Assembly: GCA_965197385.1 (NCBI GenBank)
Contig: CBDANA010000007.1
Span: 434,001 to 498,000 of the forward strand
Source of the DNA: G963667915 sp965197385
GTDB lineage: Bacteria; Acidobacteriota; Vicinamibacteria; Vicinamibacterales; UBA823
Reading direction: 5' to 3'
Length of the DNA stretch: 64,000 nucleotides
The notes under the pieces are model-generated. The model was given only the letters and a program-made list of their open reading frames with translations. It did not search any database and was not told where the DNA came from. The translations under genes and the position numbers were made by a program. Of the stretch, positions 36,287-45,149 are shown piece after piece; the first letter of the stretch is position 1, and the number at the start of each line of letters is the position of its first letter.

Positions 36287-37252
36287 CTATGGCTTGAGTT
36301 GCTCAAGCATTGCCCTGACCTGGTCGGCGTACTGTCCGTCCCGATCCAATTCGAGGTATCGTTCGAGTGCGGACAGCGCCCCCGGCGCGTTCCCTTGGCT
36401 CAAATTCGTCAGCGCCAGGTGATAGTGAGCATCGGCATGGGTCGGATCCAGGCTAACGGTCTGCTCGAACTGCACCTTCGCCTCGATGGTCTTTTGATTG
36501 TTCCAGAAGATGACCCCCTGGTCATAGAGCTCAGTCGGATCTGTGCCAAGTTCGCCCGATAACCGCGCGGCTGCGGTGGCGGCTTCCCCGGCCTCATCGA
36601 ACTTCCGCTGGCGGTCGTAGACATTCACAAGCCCCCTATATGGCAACGCGTTCTCGGGCTTGAGCAACGCCGCTTGCTTGAACGCGCCCTCCGCGTTTGC
36701 GTCCTGCACCGACCCAAAGTACGCTAGGCCGAGGAGGTAGTAACAGTCGTAGCAGTTCGCCGCGATCGCGAGGGCTGCATTGAAATTCGTGACCGCTTCC
36801 TCGTAGTTCTTGGCATTGCTCGCTGTAACACCCTGTGCGAACAACTGCCGCAACTCGTCCTTTCGATCGACCTGCGCCACTACTTCCAAGAATGTCACCG
36901 GGGCCGTTTCGGATGCGATGTCGAGATGGAAGTCCCACTCAAAGACGTCGCTGGCCCGAAGCCTGAGCACTTTCCTCTGACTCTCACCCTCTTTCTCGAC
37001 GGTGATAACGTAATCACTCGGTCTCAGACCCATCTGGCGGAATCTGCCGTTGTCGTCGGTTTCGTCCTCGATCCGTACAATGGGAGGTTGCATAGACTCA
37101 ATCGTCACCTTGGCCTTGGCGAGTGGTTGATCACCCTGACCCCTGACTGTGCCCCTGATGGTTCCGGACGACTGAGCGAGGCTGGGTGAAGCCACCAGGA
37201 AGGCCGCCAGCAACAACCCGCAGATTGCGAGGAGTTGGTTGATCTTAGGCAT
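36287..37252 (-). CDS. Secreted carboxypeptidase-regulatory-like plus TPR protein
   Basis: 321 residues from ATG 37252, which follows AAAGGAGAGG. A signal peptide (LLAICGLLLAAFLVASPSLAQ) is followed by a carboxypeptidase-regulatory-like beta-sandwich (GTIRGTVRGQGDQPLAKAKV ... DDNGRFRQMGLRPSDYVITV). Then come TPR units: EEAVTNFNAALAIAANCYDC, AEGAFKQAALLKPENALPY, AKVQFEQTVSLDPTHADAHY, and a last one around ALSALERYLELDRDGQYADQ. Such proteins bind partners in the periplasm; no enzymatic role is evident. Upstream, 37253-37577 holds no gene I can support. Confidence 0.82.
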   Translation of the reverse strand: MPKINQLLAICGLLLAAFLVASPSLAQSSGTIRGTVRGQGDQPLAKAKVTIESMQPPIVRIEDETDDNGRFRQMGLRPSDYVITVEKEGESQRKVLRLRASDVFEWDFHLDIASETAPVTFLEVVAQVDRKDELRQLFAQGVTASNAKNYEEAVTNFNAALAIAANCYDCYYLLGLAYFGSVQDANAEGAFKQAALLKPENALPYRGLVNVYDRQRKFDEAGEAATAAARLSGELGTDPTELYDQGVIFWNNQKTIEAKVQFEQTVSLDPTHADAHYHLALTNLSQGNAPGALSALERYLELDRDGQYADQVRAMLEQLKP

Positions 37253-37577
37253 AACCTCTCCTTTCGCGAGGCCATGGTAGAGAATCTGACTCGTCCGTCT
37301 ACCAGGAATTTCCATTTTGGCCGCCCGGACCGGATCTGTACCCTTATACACCGATCTCCTTCCCGCACCGCAAGATTCCGCACCTCCCCGTCTTGCACGA
37401 CCCCGGGCCTTTTTCTGTGCCGGAAAACAGATGTTTGTGAAACAGCTCAGCTTATTGAATCCCGCGGGACGAGACCCCGCGGCGCCGGGGTCACTCGCGG
37501 GCCGCGGGACCAGTGCGGTGCTCTCTTGACACAGCGCACCAAGCGCTAAACTGTGGGTCATGTCAGGAGCTTGTGGA

Positions 37578-37760
37578 ATGCCGACTCTAACCCTCATGTC
37601 ACGACTTGGCATCGTCGTGCTTGCCATGCCGCTGCTCGCACAAGCCCAACTCTTGCCACGCCAAGGCGAGACGCTCAGCGAGATCGGCGCTATTGCGGTC
37701 GTCGCGAGCGTCGATCGTGACACGGAACGCCTTGGGCTCGATCGGCGGTTACTGGGTGAA
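37578..37760 (+). pseudogene. N-terminus of a secreted protein, cut off by an IS30 element
   Basis: Starts at ATG 37578, nine bases after GGAG. The first ~23 residues, MPTLTLMSRLGIVVLAMPLL plus AQA, form a convincing signal peptide, and the mature part reads QLLPRQGETLSEIGAIAV. The frame runs straight into the left end of the IS30 element at 37761, and no continuation is found beyond it. Function unknown. Confidence 0.45.
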
Positions 37761-39200
37761 TTCAACTGGTCGTCGCAACACCTCGATGATGAGGTGCTGC
37801 GATGCAGGAACGGAGACGGAGAAGGTCAGACCGGGCGGGTCGACCTGCGATGCGTTCGCCTGGCCGGCCGCCGGTAGCGGGGCGTGCGGAGCAGCAACGG
37901 TTCTGGAAGGCGATCACCCGGGGGCTGTCGAGTGAGGATGCCGCAGTGTCCTGCGGCGTGTCGCCGCCCGTGGGTGGTCGTTGGTTCCGTGAGGGCGGTG
38001 GTATGCCGCCGATCAGCTTGGCGCCCCGATCAGCTCGCTCCCTGTCCTTCGCGGAGCGGGAAGAGATCGCGATCCTGAGAGCTCAGGGCGCCGGGGTGCG
38101 CGACATTGCCCGTCGGCTCCGGAGAGCCCCGTCGACTGTCTCACGTGAGCTGCGTCGCAACGCGGCGACTCGGAGCGGCGGTCTGGCGTATCGGGCGTCG
38201 ACTGCGCAGTGGCACAGCGACCGACGTGCCAAGCGCCCGAAGATAGCCAAGCTGGCCGCGAACGATCGGCTCAGGAGCTACGTGCAGGACCACCTCGCCG
38301 GCACGGTGATGGCTGAGGATGGGACGCCCGCGCCTGGCCCAAACGTGGGCTCCTGGAGTGGTCGACGTCATGGCCGCCGCCAGGACCGACATTGGGCGAC
38401 ATCGTGGAGCCCGCAGCAGATCGCCCATCGGCTCCGGACCGAGTATCCAGACGATGAATCGATGAGGGTCTCGCACGAGGCGATTTACCAAGCGCTGTAC
38501 ATCCAGGGGCGGGGGGCACTGCGCCGCGAGCTGACGGCGTGCTTGCGCACCGGGCGGGCGCTACGCGTGCCGAGGGCTCGCCGCCGTGGTCGCGGCAAGG
38601 AGTTTGTGGGCTCCGACATCATGATCAGCGAGCGGCCCGCCGAGGCCAAGGACCGAGCGGTTCCTGGACACTGGGAAGGCGACCTGATCATCGGACTTGG
38701 CAGTTCCGCGATCGGCACATTGGTCGAACGTACCACCCGATTCACGATGCTGCTCCACCTGCCTCGCATGGCCGACCGTGGCCGACTCAGGGTCAAGAAC
38801 GGTCCGGCTCTTGCGGGGCATGGCGCCGAAGCCGTCCGCGATGCGATCACGTCGACGCTCGCGACGCTTCCTGATCAGCTACGTCGGTCACTGACCTGGG
38901 ACCAAGGCGCGGAGATGGCACAGCACGCCCAACTGCGTATCGACACTGGGCTGCACGTCTTCTTCTGCGACCCCCGCAGTCCGTGGCAGCGCGGCACGAA
39001 CGAGAACACCAACGGCCTGCTGCGCCAGTACTTCCCCAAAGGGACTGACCTCCATAGGCATCGTGCGAGCGACATTGCTGCTGTCGCGGCCACACTCAAC
39101 CGCCGACCGCGGAAGACTCTCGGTTGGAGAACGCCATCCGAAGCCTTCAACGAACTGCTACTCTCACACCAGTGAGGACGTGTTGCGACGACCCCTTGAA
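37761..39200 (+). mobile_element. IS30-family insertion sequence
   Basis: The left terminus TTCAACTGGTCGTCGCAACA (37761) and the inverted right terminus, ending ...GTTGCGACGACCCCTTGAA at 39200, match at about 18 of 20 positions. One intact transposase gene fills the interior. It disrupts a small secreted-protein gene on the left and abuts an IS3-family fragment on the right. No target duplication is clear because the two flanks belong to different sequences, which suggests a deletion next to the element. Confidence 0.82.
37802..39175 (+). CDS. IS30-family transposase
   Basis: 457 residues. The N-terminal HTH reads LSFAEREEIAILRAQGAG, continuing RDIARRLRRAPSTVSRELRR; the DDE integrase core has GHWEGDLIIGLGSSAIGTLV, LTWDQGAEMAQHAQL and PWQRGTNENTNGLLRQYFPK with the final glutamate. 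C-terminal NRRPRKTLGWRTPSEAF is the IS30 hallmark. Translation probably begins at or after 37802; family length is usually 320-460. Apparently intact. Confidence 0.9.
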   Translation: MQERRRRRSDRAGRPAMRSPGRPPVAGRAEQQRFWKAITRGLSSEDAAVSCGVSPPVGGRWFREGGGMPPISLAPRSARSLSFAEREEIAILRAQGAGVRDIARRLRRAPSTVSRELRRNAATRSGGLAYRASTAQWHSDRRAKRPKIAKLAANDRLRSYVQDHLAGTVMAEDGTPAPGPNVGSWSGRRHGRRQDRHWATSWSPQQIAHRLRTEYPDDESMRVSHEAIYQALYIQGRGALRRELTACLRTGRALRVPRARRRGRGKEFVGSDIMISERPAEAKDRAVPGHWEGDLIIGLGSSAIGTLVERTTRFTMLLHLPRMADRGRLRVKNGPALAGHGAEAVRDAITSTLATLPDQLRRSLTWDQGAEMAQHAQLRIDTGLHVFFCDPRSPWQRGTNENTNGLLRQYFPKGTDLHRHRASDIAAVAATLNRRPRKTLGWRTPSEAFNELLLSHQ

Positions 39201-39494
39201 ACCGGCCAATATCTCTCGATGCGGTACACGGATCGCCTCGTGGACGCCGGCATCGCGCCGTCGGTCGGCAGCCAAGGCGATGCCTATGACAATGCCCTCG
39301 CCGAATCGGTGATCGGCTTGTACAAGACGGAGGTGATTCGACGGAAGGGCCCGTGGCGCACCCTCGAGGCCGTGGAGTTCGCCACCTTGACGTGGGTGGA
39401 CTGGTTCAACACACGACGACTGTTGGGGCCGCTCGGGGACATTCCACCAGCAGAGTTCGAGGCGCAGTACTATGAGCAGGCTGAGGTGGCCTGA
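39201..39494 (+). pseudogene. C-terminal fragment of an IS3-family transposase (OrfB)
   Basis: Residues TGQYLSMRYTDRLVDAGIAP, then GDAYDNALAESVIGLYKTEV, then TWVDWFNTRRLLGPLGDIPP are the last third of an IS3 OrfB including the DDE glutamate. It starts exactly at the right end of the IS30 element. The remaining 5' part is absent on the other side of that element. The putative IS3 right end, TCGGTCTCCGAGAAACCCGG, lies at 39509-39530. Confidence 0.75.
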
Positions 39495-39534
39495 TTCAAC
39501 GAATTCGGTCTCCGAGAAACCCGGTACGATTCAT

Positions 39535-40140
39535 ACCGGACAAATCAACGTGGAGGCGATGGCTCTCCGGTAGCTCCGCGCTAGAATCGTGCGAGTGGCT
39601 GATGTCGACCTTCAGATGCGCTGCCAACGGTGCGGCGCGCTCATGGATCTCACCGATCCAGGTCCCGGCCCGCGATTCAGGACGATCGCGCAGTCGGTCA
39701 GGCAGGAGACGCCGCCCAGCGACACCCCAGCCCAACGGTGATTCGACCGGCTGGCATGCCAGCTGTAGAATGAAGGTATCTCAAGGTCGAGCAGCAGTTT
39801 GACAGCCGGCGGTTTGTGTTTCATTTCACCACAGACCCGCGCCGATTTTCGGGAGCGTGTGCGAGAGCATCTGCAACACCGATCCGTCCCACTCGAGCCA
39901 ACGACGGTGGACTTCTCGATGAGCGCGCATGGGTGAGGAGACGTCAGCAGTCGTCGACTGGACCGCGCACGACGCGATCGATGATCTCGATGATCAGGGC
40001 GGTCAAGCAATACGCTCGCGGTAGAGCTTGGGAGTTCCCAGGTGCGCTTTTTGGTGAACGGCACGGAAGTGACGTCGCAGCCCCGGTGTGTGGGCTTTTC
40101 TGCCGAGCACTCGTATCCAGAAAGGTAAGGACAGAGTCGA
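39535..40140. other. Gene-poor stretch with degraded coding traces
   Basis: No intact gene is supportable. On the plus strand two short pieces look coding: a CxxC piece (MRCQRCGALMDLTDPGPGPR) near 39614-39740, and around 39775-39930 a frameshifted pair VEQQFDSRRFVFHFT and TRADFRERVREHLQHR, vaguely like the PSP1/RicT fold. The last 100 bases before 40141 must hold the promoter of the DUF4178-led gene run, but no consensus boxes stand out. Confidence 0.3.
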
Positions 40141-40697
40141 TGGGTCTCAGAGATCTCTTCGGTAAGAAGGGGAAGGACAAGGATAGGGACGCAGAGCCGG
40201 ACCCCATCGCCGATTTGGTTCTCGGCAAGCTCAAGGTCGGCTATCTCGTCGACTACGATTTGAAGACCTGGGAAGTGACGGGCTACTGCCGATACGAATT
40301 CGATGGAAATATCGTGAAGGAGTGGGAGATCATGGCTGGAGGACGCGAGAAGCGGTACCTGGAGCTGGCGGACGGGCGCTGGTCCCTCGCCAAGAAGATC
40401 GTCATCGGCGCCATCGACGGTGACATCCGGCGTGACATCCTTCGCGACGAGGACCCGCCGAGCCAAATTGCTCACAAGGGGAAGCAGTACTATCTCGATA
40501 ATTCCTCTGCAGGCCACATGTTCCCCAATGGCGAGGGTGCCGGCAACGAGGTGATCCGCTGGGAGTTCCTGGACGAAGATGAAGAGAGCTTCCTGGGCAT
40601 CGAACAGTGGAGCGAGTCAGAGCTCGGGGCTGCGACTGGCTCCTTCGTCGAGGACTACGAGTTCACGAGTATCCTCCCAGGCGCGGGTACGGATTGA
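40141..40697 (+). CDS. DUF4178 domain protein, first gene of the PspA-associated run
   Basis: 185 residues. After a lysine-rich start (MGLRDLFGKKGKDKDRDAE) the protein matches DUF4178: IADLVLGKLKVGYLVDYDLK, then TWEVTGYCRYEFDG and WEIMAGGREKRYLELADGRW, and WEFLDEDEESFLGIEQWSES near the end. There is no signal or membrane segment. DUF4178 genes are repeatedly found beside PspA, DUF350 and spermidine-synthase-like genes, as here. The biochemical role is unknown; a cytosolic adaptor at the membrane is a plausible guess. Confidence 0.75.
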
Positions 40698-40749
40698 TTT
40701 CTTGCCCGGCAGGGTCGAAGCCTTGCGCTACACTGAACGGAAGGGAACC

Positions 40750-41448
40750 ATGAAAAGAAACCTCCCGTGGATCGCGTGGACCGGTTTCTCTCTAGTTGTC
40801 GCGGGCTGTACCGCCGGTAACCCCCTCGAGCCGTTGCAACGCGAGCTCGACCGTTTCGCGGAGTACTCGGTCATCCTCGCGGACATGCGGGAGGAGGGTA
40901 CATTCTCGACCGACTACTGGCACCAGTACCGGGTGACCACAGGCCGACCGGAGCCAGGCTCTGAGGATCTGGTGTACGCCGACAGCATCCGGGAGTGGGA
41001 ACGAGTCGACCGCCAGACGTACACGAGATACCAGCCCTACCTCGGCATGGTGATCATCTCGAAAGGCGCGGACGGGAGCATCGATCACGACCAGCATCCG
41101 CCCGGCTACCAGTACGTCGGCAACGAGCGCTACGGCCAGTGGCGAAACGACCGGAGCGGCGGATCCTTCTGGGAGTTCTACGGCCGCTATGCGCTGCTCA
41201 GCCACGTAATCGGCGGGTTTGGGCGGCCCATCTACCGGAACGACTGGAATGCGTATCGCGACAATCGCGGCCTCGGCCAACCTTATTTTGGCTCTGGCAG
41301 GTATGGCACGAGCGGTACGGCCACGAGACAGAGCAACCCCAGTTTCTTCCGCCGCCAGGAAGCACGGCAGCGCGTCCGGACCCAGGGATTCGCTGATCGG
41401 GTGCGCGGTCGCATGACGGGTGGCAGCGCCCGGGGCCTAGGCAAGTAG
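40750..41448 (+). CDS. Lipoprotein of the PspA-associated run, function unknown
   Basis: 232 residues from ATG 40750. The lipobox SLVVAGC places the lipidated cysteine at about residue 20. The mature part has an aromatic/acidic middle (FGRPIYRNDWNAYRDNRGLG) and a Gly/Arg/Ser-rich tail (RVRGRMTGGSARGLGK), the latter typical of low-complexity surface-exposed regions. It lies 52 bases after the DUF4178 gene and 18 before the DUF350 gene on the same strand. No domain recognised. Confidence 0.7.
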   Translation: MKRNLPWIAWTGFSLVVAGCTAGNPLEPLQRELDRFAEYSVILADMREEGTFSTDYWHQYRVTTGRPEPGSEDLVYADSIREWERVDRQTYTRYQPYLGMVIISKGADGSIDHDQHPPGYQYVGNERYGQWRNDRSGGSFWEFYGRYALLSHVIGGFGRPIYRNDWNAYRDNRGLGQPYFGSGRYGTSGTATRQSNPSFFRRQEARQRVRTQGFADRVRGRMTGGSARGLGK

Positions 41449-41466
41449 CGTTACGGGAGGATCATC

Positions 41467-42309
41467 ATGTCTTGGGATCAAATCCTGACAGGTTTCATTT
41501 ACCTGGCCGTCGTCCTTGTTCTTGTTGTGATCGGCAAGTGGGTCTACACTGCGCTGCACCGTGGCTTTGTTCTGCGGACACAGCTCCTCGAGAAGGACAA
41601 CCTCGCCATGGCCCTCACGATCGCTGGCTACTACCTCGGCCTGGCGATCGTGCTCGGCGGAGTGGTGTCTGGACCTGGGTCCGGCATGCTCACCGAGAAT
41701 GTCATCGATGTCGTGATTTTCGGACTGGTGGCTATTGTCTTGCTCAATCTGTCCGGCTGGATCAACGACAAGATCATCTTCTCGAGGTTCGACAACCAGA
41801 AGGAAATCATTCAAGACCGCAACATTGGAATGGGCGCCATCGAAGGCGGCAATCATGTGGCTGTCGGTCTGATCACGGCTGGCGCGCTCTCCGGTGAAGG
41901 CGGCCTGCTCAGCGGCGCGGTCTTCTGGGTCCTGGGCCAGGTCGGCCTCATCGTGGCCGCGCTGCTGTACAACAAGATGACCTCGTTCGATCTGCATCAT
42001 GAGATCGAGCGTGACAACACCGCGGTCGGCGTGGCCTTTGCCGGTGTCTTCATCGGCTTCGGGAACATCATCCGCCTGGCGGGTGAAGGAGACTTCGTCT
42101 CGTGGACGCAGAGCCTGAGCGAGTTCGGATACTACGCCGTGGTGGGTCTGCTCCTCTTGCCGCTGGTCCGGCTCTTCGCCGACAAGGTGCTGCTGCCGGG
42201 CGCCCGACTGACCGACGAGTTGGTCCAGGACGTACCCAACGTTGGCGCTGGGGCCATCGAGGCGACCACGTATCTCGCCGCGTCGATACTAATCGGGTTG
42301 ACCCTCTGA
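41467..42309 (+). CDS. DUF350 membrane protein (YjfL-like), two repeats
   Basis: 280 residues with about eight hydrophobic spans arranged as two DUF350 units. The first begins ILTGFIYLAVVLVLVVIGKW and contains KDNLAMALTIAGYYLGLAIV. The second is FDLHHEIERDNTAVGVAFAG, then VFIGFGNIIRLAGEG, then a final VEDVPNVGAGAIEATTYLAA-like end at residues 255-275. The repeated NxAxA(L/V)xxAGxxxG pattern is the family hallmark. E. coli YjfL, a single unit, sits in the yjfIJKLMC operon beside a PspA paralogue. It likely acts in the inner membrane; mechanism unknown. Confidence 0.85.
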   Translation: MSWDQILTGFIYLAVVLVLVVIGKWVYTALHRGFVLRTQLLEKDNLAMALTIAGYYLGLAIVLGGVVSGPGSGMLTENVIDVVIFGLVAIVLLNLSGWINDKIIFSRFDNQKEIIQDRNIGMGAIEGGNHVAVGLITAGALSGEGGLLSGAVFWVLGQVGLIVAALLYNKMTSFDLHHEIERDNTAVGVAFAGVFIGFGNIIRLAGEGDFVSWTQSLSEFGYYAVVGLLLLPLVRLFADKVLLPGARLTDELVQDVPNVGAGAIEATTYLAASILIGLTL

Positions 42310-42380
42310 GAACGCCCGCAACATCCCGCCGGATTCTCGCTTACGGCGTGGCGTGACCGGGGTCGTGTCAGGCGTGAGGC

Positions 42381-43472
42381 GTGGGATACCAGACCGTCGA
42401 CACGGACATGCGCCAGCTCAAGAGTCAGATGACGGACCGCATCCTGTTGTTCTGGGAGTTCTTGCACCGCGAGAATCTGCTCCGACTGTTTGGCGTCGTC
42501 GTGGTCTTGATCGTCGGCGGTGCGGTCGGGCTCGCCTACTTCGAGGACGATCGAAGCTTCCCCGATGCCCTCTGGTGGGCCACCGTCACGCTGACCACGG
42601 TGGGGTTCGGAGATATTTTTCCCACGTCGCTCTGGGGACGGGCGATCGGCGTCGTCCTCATGTTCTTCGGTATCGGCGTACTCGGTATGTTCACCGCCAC
42701 GATCGCCGGCGTGTTCGTCGAGAAGCGACTCAGGAAGGAGCGGGGCATGGGTTCGTACGATCTTGAGGGTCACATCATCCTGTGCGAGTGGAACGACCGG
42801 ACCCGTGAGATTCTCCGCGACCTGCGTGCCGACCCTCGCTCATCGCGGTCACCCATTCTGCTGCTGGCAGATGTCGAGACGAAACCGGTCGAAGACGAAC
42901 ATCTCTACTTCGTGCGAGGCGAGGTGACCGAGGAGAACTTGACGCGCGGCTGCATCGGGAAGGCGGCCACCGTGGTTATCGTGGGAGACCGCCGGCTGGA
43001 CTACACGGCGCGGGACGCCAAGGCGGTTCTCTCCACCCTGACGGTGGAAACGCTGAACCCCGACGTGTACTCGATTGTCGAGCTGGCCAACGAAGATAAC
43101 GTCAGGCATTGTGAGCGTGCGCATGCCAACGAGGTCATCGTGGGCACCGAATTCAGTAGCCGCCTCATCTCGAGTGCGACGCTGGATCATGGGATCACGA
43201 AGATCCTGTCCGAGATCCTCAGCGCCCAGTACGGCAACGACCTCATCATCGTCCCGGTGCCTCCATCGCTCGCGGGGCATCCGTTTCTGAAGGTGTTCTC
43301 CGAGATGAAGCGTGACCAGGGAATGATCGTTCTGGCAATCCAGCCGCACGGACGCGACCAGGTCGTGACCAACCCCGGCGCCGATGTTCTCGTCGGCGCG
43401 GACGACCGACTGATCGTCATCTCATCGCGGCCCGAGCGCGAGCATCGAGCCACACCCGGCAGCCCGCGATGA
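42381..43472 (+). CDS. Two-TM potassium channel with RCK/TrkA-N domain
   Basis: 363 residues. Two membrane spans (LFGVVVVLIVGGAVGLAYF and LWGRAIGVVLMFFGIGVLGM) flank a pore helix and the K+ filter TTVGFGD at residues 72-78. Then comes a regulator-of-K+-conductance Rossmann domain beginning GHIILCEWNDRTREILRDL, and a TrkA-C-like end (GADVLVGADDRLIVISSR). MthK/Kch architecture. The start is taken as GTG 42381; ATG at 42408 is an alternative that loses only a hydrophilic leader. Its position between DUF350 and the J-domain gene suggests that K+ flux is part of the stress response. Confidence 0.88.
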   Translation: MGYQTVDTDMRQLKSQMTDRILLFWEFLHRENLLRLFGVVVVLIVGGAVGLAYFEDDRSFPDALWWATVTLTTVGFGDIFPTSLWGRAIGVVLMFFGIGVLGMFTATIAGVFVEKRLRKERGMGSYDLEGHIILCEWNDRTREILRDLRADPRSSRSPILLLADVETKPVEDEHLYFVRGEVTEENLTRGCIGKAATVVIVGDRRLDYTARDAKAVLSTLTVETLNPDVYSIVELANEDNVRHCERAHANEVIVGTEFSSRLISSATLDHGITKILSEILSAQYGNDLIIVPVPPSLAGHPFLKVFSEMKRDQGMIVLAIQPHGRDQVVTNPGADVLVGADDRLIVISSRPEREHRATPGSPR

Positions 43473-43484
43473 GGACCTAGAACC

Positions 43485-43883
43485 ATGTCGATCCGTTCTC
43501 GAGTCATCTACTGGCTCCGGGTCGAGTTCAACGCAATCTTCGGGTCCGACAGGCAGCCGCGGGGTCGCCGCACCGGCCGTCACCAGACCGGCTCGGCGTC
43601 TGCTGAGCACGAGCCGAGCGCAGGACGCGGGCGGCGGAAGCCGCACTCACCGACAGGTGCCGGTCAAGCCCCTGACCCGGTCCTTCTCCGCTACTATGCT
43701 AACCTTAAGCTTCCCTATGGCACCGGCCTCGACACGGTGCGACGAACCTGGAGGCGGCTGGTCAAAAAGTACCACCCCGATCTTCATTCGGGGGATAAGC
43801 AGAAACGGCGCACGGCGACCGAACTCGTTCAAGGTCTGAATCGCGCATACGAAGAGCTTGCCAGACACCTGGAACGTAAATAG
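43485..43883 (+). CDS. Small J-domain (DnaJ-like) protein
   Basis: 132 residues. The N-terminal 60 are basic and Ser/Gly-rich, probably disordered. The C-terminal 70 form a J-domain: YYANLKLPYGTGLDTVRRTW, RRLVKKYHPDLHSGD with the HPD motif at residues 97-99, and a final helix ELVQGLNRAYEELARHLE. It would recruit and stimulate an Hsp70; none is encoded nearby. It sits 12 bases after the K+ channel gene, same strand. Confidence 0.8.
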   Translation: MSIRSRVIYWLRVEFNAIFGSDRQPRGRRTGRHQTGSASAEHEPSAGRGRRKPHSPTGAGQAPDPVLLRYYANLKLPYGTGLDTVRRTWRRLVKKYHPDLHSGDKQKRRTATELVQGLNRAYEELARHLERK

Positions 43884-43934
43884 GGTTGGGGACCGTGTCG
43901 AACACGAGATCACACAAGAAAGAGGTGCGGTTCA

Positions 43935-44330
43935 ATGTCTGACAACCTGGATCGGGTCAAGGGCTACCTACTCGATCTCGATCTCACGATCGTCGCGGAG
44001 AACGAGACTGAAGAGCTGATCGTGGTCGATGACGAGGACAGCGGCATCAAGCAACTGGTCATCGACTGCGAGCCTCCCATTGTCGTGCTCGAGCAGCTGA
44101 TCGGCGAGGTGCCGACCGAGCCGCGAGATCTCTTCGAACGCTTGTTGCAGATGAACAACACGCTCGTCCACGGCGCGTTCGTGCTCGACGAGACCGGCGG
44201 GCGGATCTTCTTCCGCGACACTTTGCAGCTCGCCAACCTCGATCTCAACGAGCTCGAGGGCTCGATCCGGGCCCTCTCGTTGGCGCTCGCCGAGCACGGC
44301 GCTGAACTCCTCACGTACCTCAGCAAGTAG
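43935..44330 (+). CDS. DUF2170 protein (YjfI-like)
   Basis: 131 residues, acidic: VKGYLLDLDLTIVAENETEE, LIVVDDEDSGIKQLVIDCEP, LFERLLQMNNTLVHGAFVLD, then FFRDTLQLANLDLNELEGSI. This matches the DUF2170 family, whose E. coli member YjfI is encoded directly before the PspA paralogue YjfJ. The same order is kept here, with the PspA gene 22 bases downstream. It is cytosolic and probably a chaperone or regulator of the PspA protein, by analogy only. Confidence 0.8.
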   Translation: MSDNLDRVKGYLLDLDLTIVAENETEELIVVDDEDSGIKQLVIDCEPPIVVLEQLIGEVPTEPRDLFERLLQMNNTLVHGAFVLDETGGRIFFRDTLQLANLDLNELEGSIRALSLALAEHGAELLTYLSK

Positions 44331-44352
44331 AAACGTCCACAGGAGAACCGTC

Positions 44353-45063
44353 ATGGCCAGTATTTTTCAGCGGATGTTCAAGGTCGCCCAGTCCGAGGCG
44401 CACTCCGGCATGGACAAGTTTGAAGATCCGATCAAGATGAGCGAACAGGGAATCCGTGACCTCAAGAAGAACCTGCAAGCATCGATGGTCAGCCTGGCGC
44501 AGGTCAAGTCGCTAGCGATTAGACTCCAGAAGGAGACGGACGACCACAAGAAGAGGGCGGCCGACTACGAGCGTAAGGCGATGCTGCTGCTCAAACGGAT
44601 GCAGGAGGGAGAGATGAATGGGACAGAAGCCGAACGGCTAGCGACTGAGGCTCTGTCGAAAAAGGAGGAAGCCCTTCAGAGCGCCACGACGGCCTCGTCG
44701 CAGCAGCAGGCTCAGCAGAACATGGTCGACCAGCTCCAGACCAAGGTCGAAGAGCTCAAACGGCAGATCAGCAAGTACGAGAACGAGGTCATCACACTTC
44801 GCGCCCGGGCTCGCACCGCCTCGTCCATGCGCAAGATCAACCAGCAACTGGCCGGCGCCGACACCACGGGGACCGTCGCGATGCTCGAGAAGATGAAGAA
44901 CAAGGTGCAGGAGGAGGAGTCTTTGGCGGAGGCCTACGGCCAACTCTCCGATGTCGGCGGCACCATTGACGATGACATCGACAAGGCGCTGGCCTTGTCA
45001 TCGACCTCGGCCGCGTCCGACTCGCTGGCCGAGTTGAAGAAGAAAATGGGAATGGAGGCCTAA
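44353..45063 (+). CDS. PspA/IM30 family phage-shock-type protein (YjfJ-like)
   Basis: 236 residues, almost entirely coiled coil: FQRMFKVAQSEAHSGMDKFE, IKMSEQGIRDLKKNLQASMV, QLQTKVEELKRQISKYENEV. The N-terminal amphipathic helix is short (MASIFQRMFKVAQSE) and the C-terminus reads SDSLAELKKKMGMEA. PspA/IM30 proteins form ESCRT-III-like assemblies that protect or remodel the inner membrane. The ribosome site AGGAGA precedes the ATG. A CCGGCG/CGCCGG hairpin follows the stop (45067-45082) without a T-run. An IS insertion lies 86 bp downstream. Confidence 0.9.
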   Translation: MASIFQRMFKVAQSEAHSGMDKFEDPIKMSEQGIRDLKKNLQASMVSLAQVKSLAIRLQKETDDHKKRAADYERKAMLLLKRMQEGEMNGTEAERLATEALSKKEEALQSATTASSQQQAQQNMVDQLQTKVEELKRQISKYENEVITLRARARTASSMRKINQQLAGADTTGTVAMLEKMKNKVQEEESLAEAYGQLSDVGGTIDDDIDKALALSSTSAASDSLAELKKKMGMEA

Positions 45064-45149
45064 GACCGGCGGTTACGCCGGGCGCGGGTCACTCTGTACC
45101 GGTCGTGCTGTACCCATCCACCTCACACTCCCTCCTCAGCGCGCGCTAG

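Noticed and set aside
42381..43472. Trk/Ktr K+ uptake subunit instead of a channel
   Set aside because: The two membrane spans and TTVGFGD filter precede the RCK domain in the same chain, so it is a complete two-TM channel.
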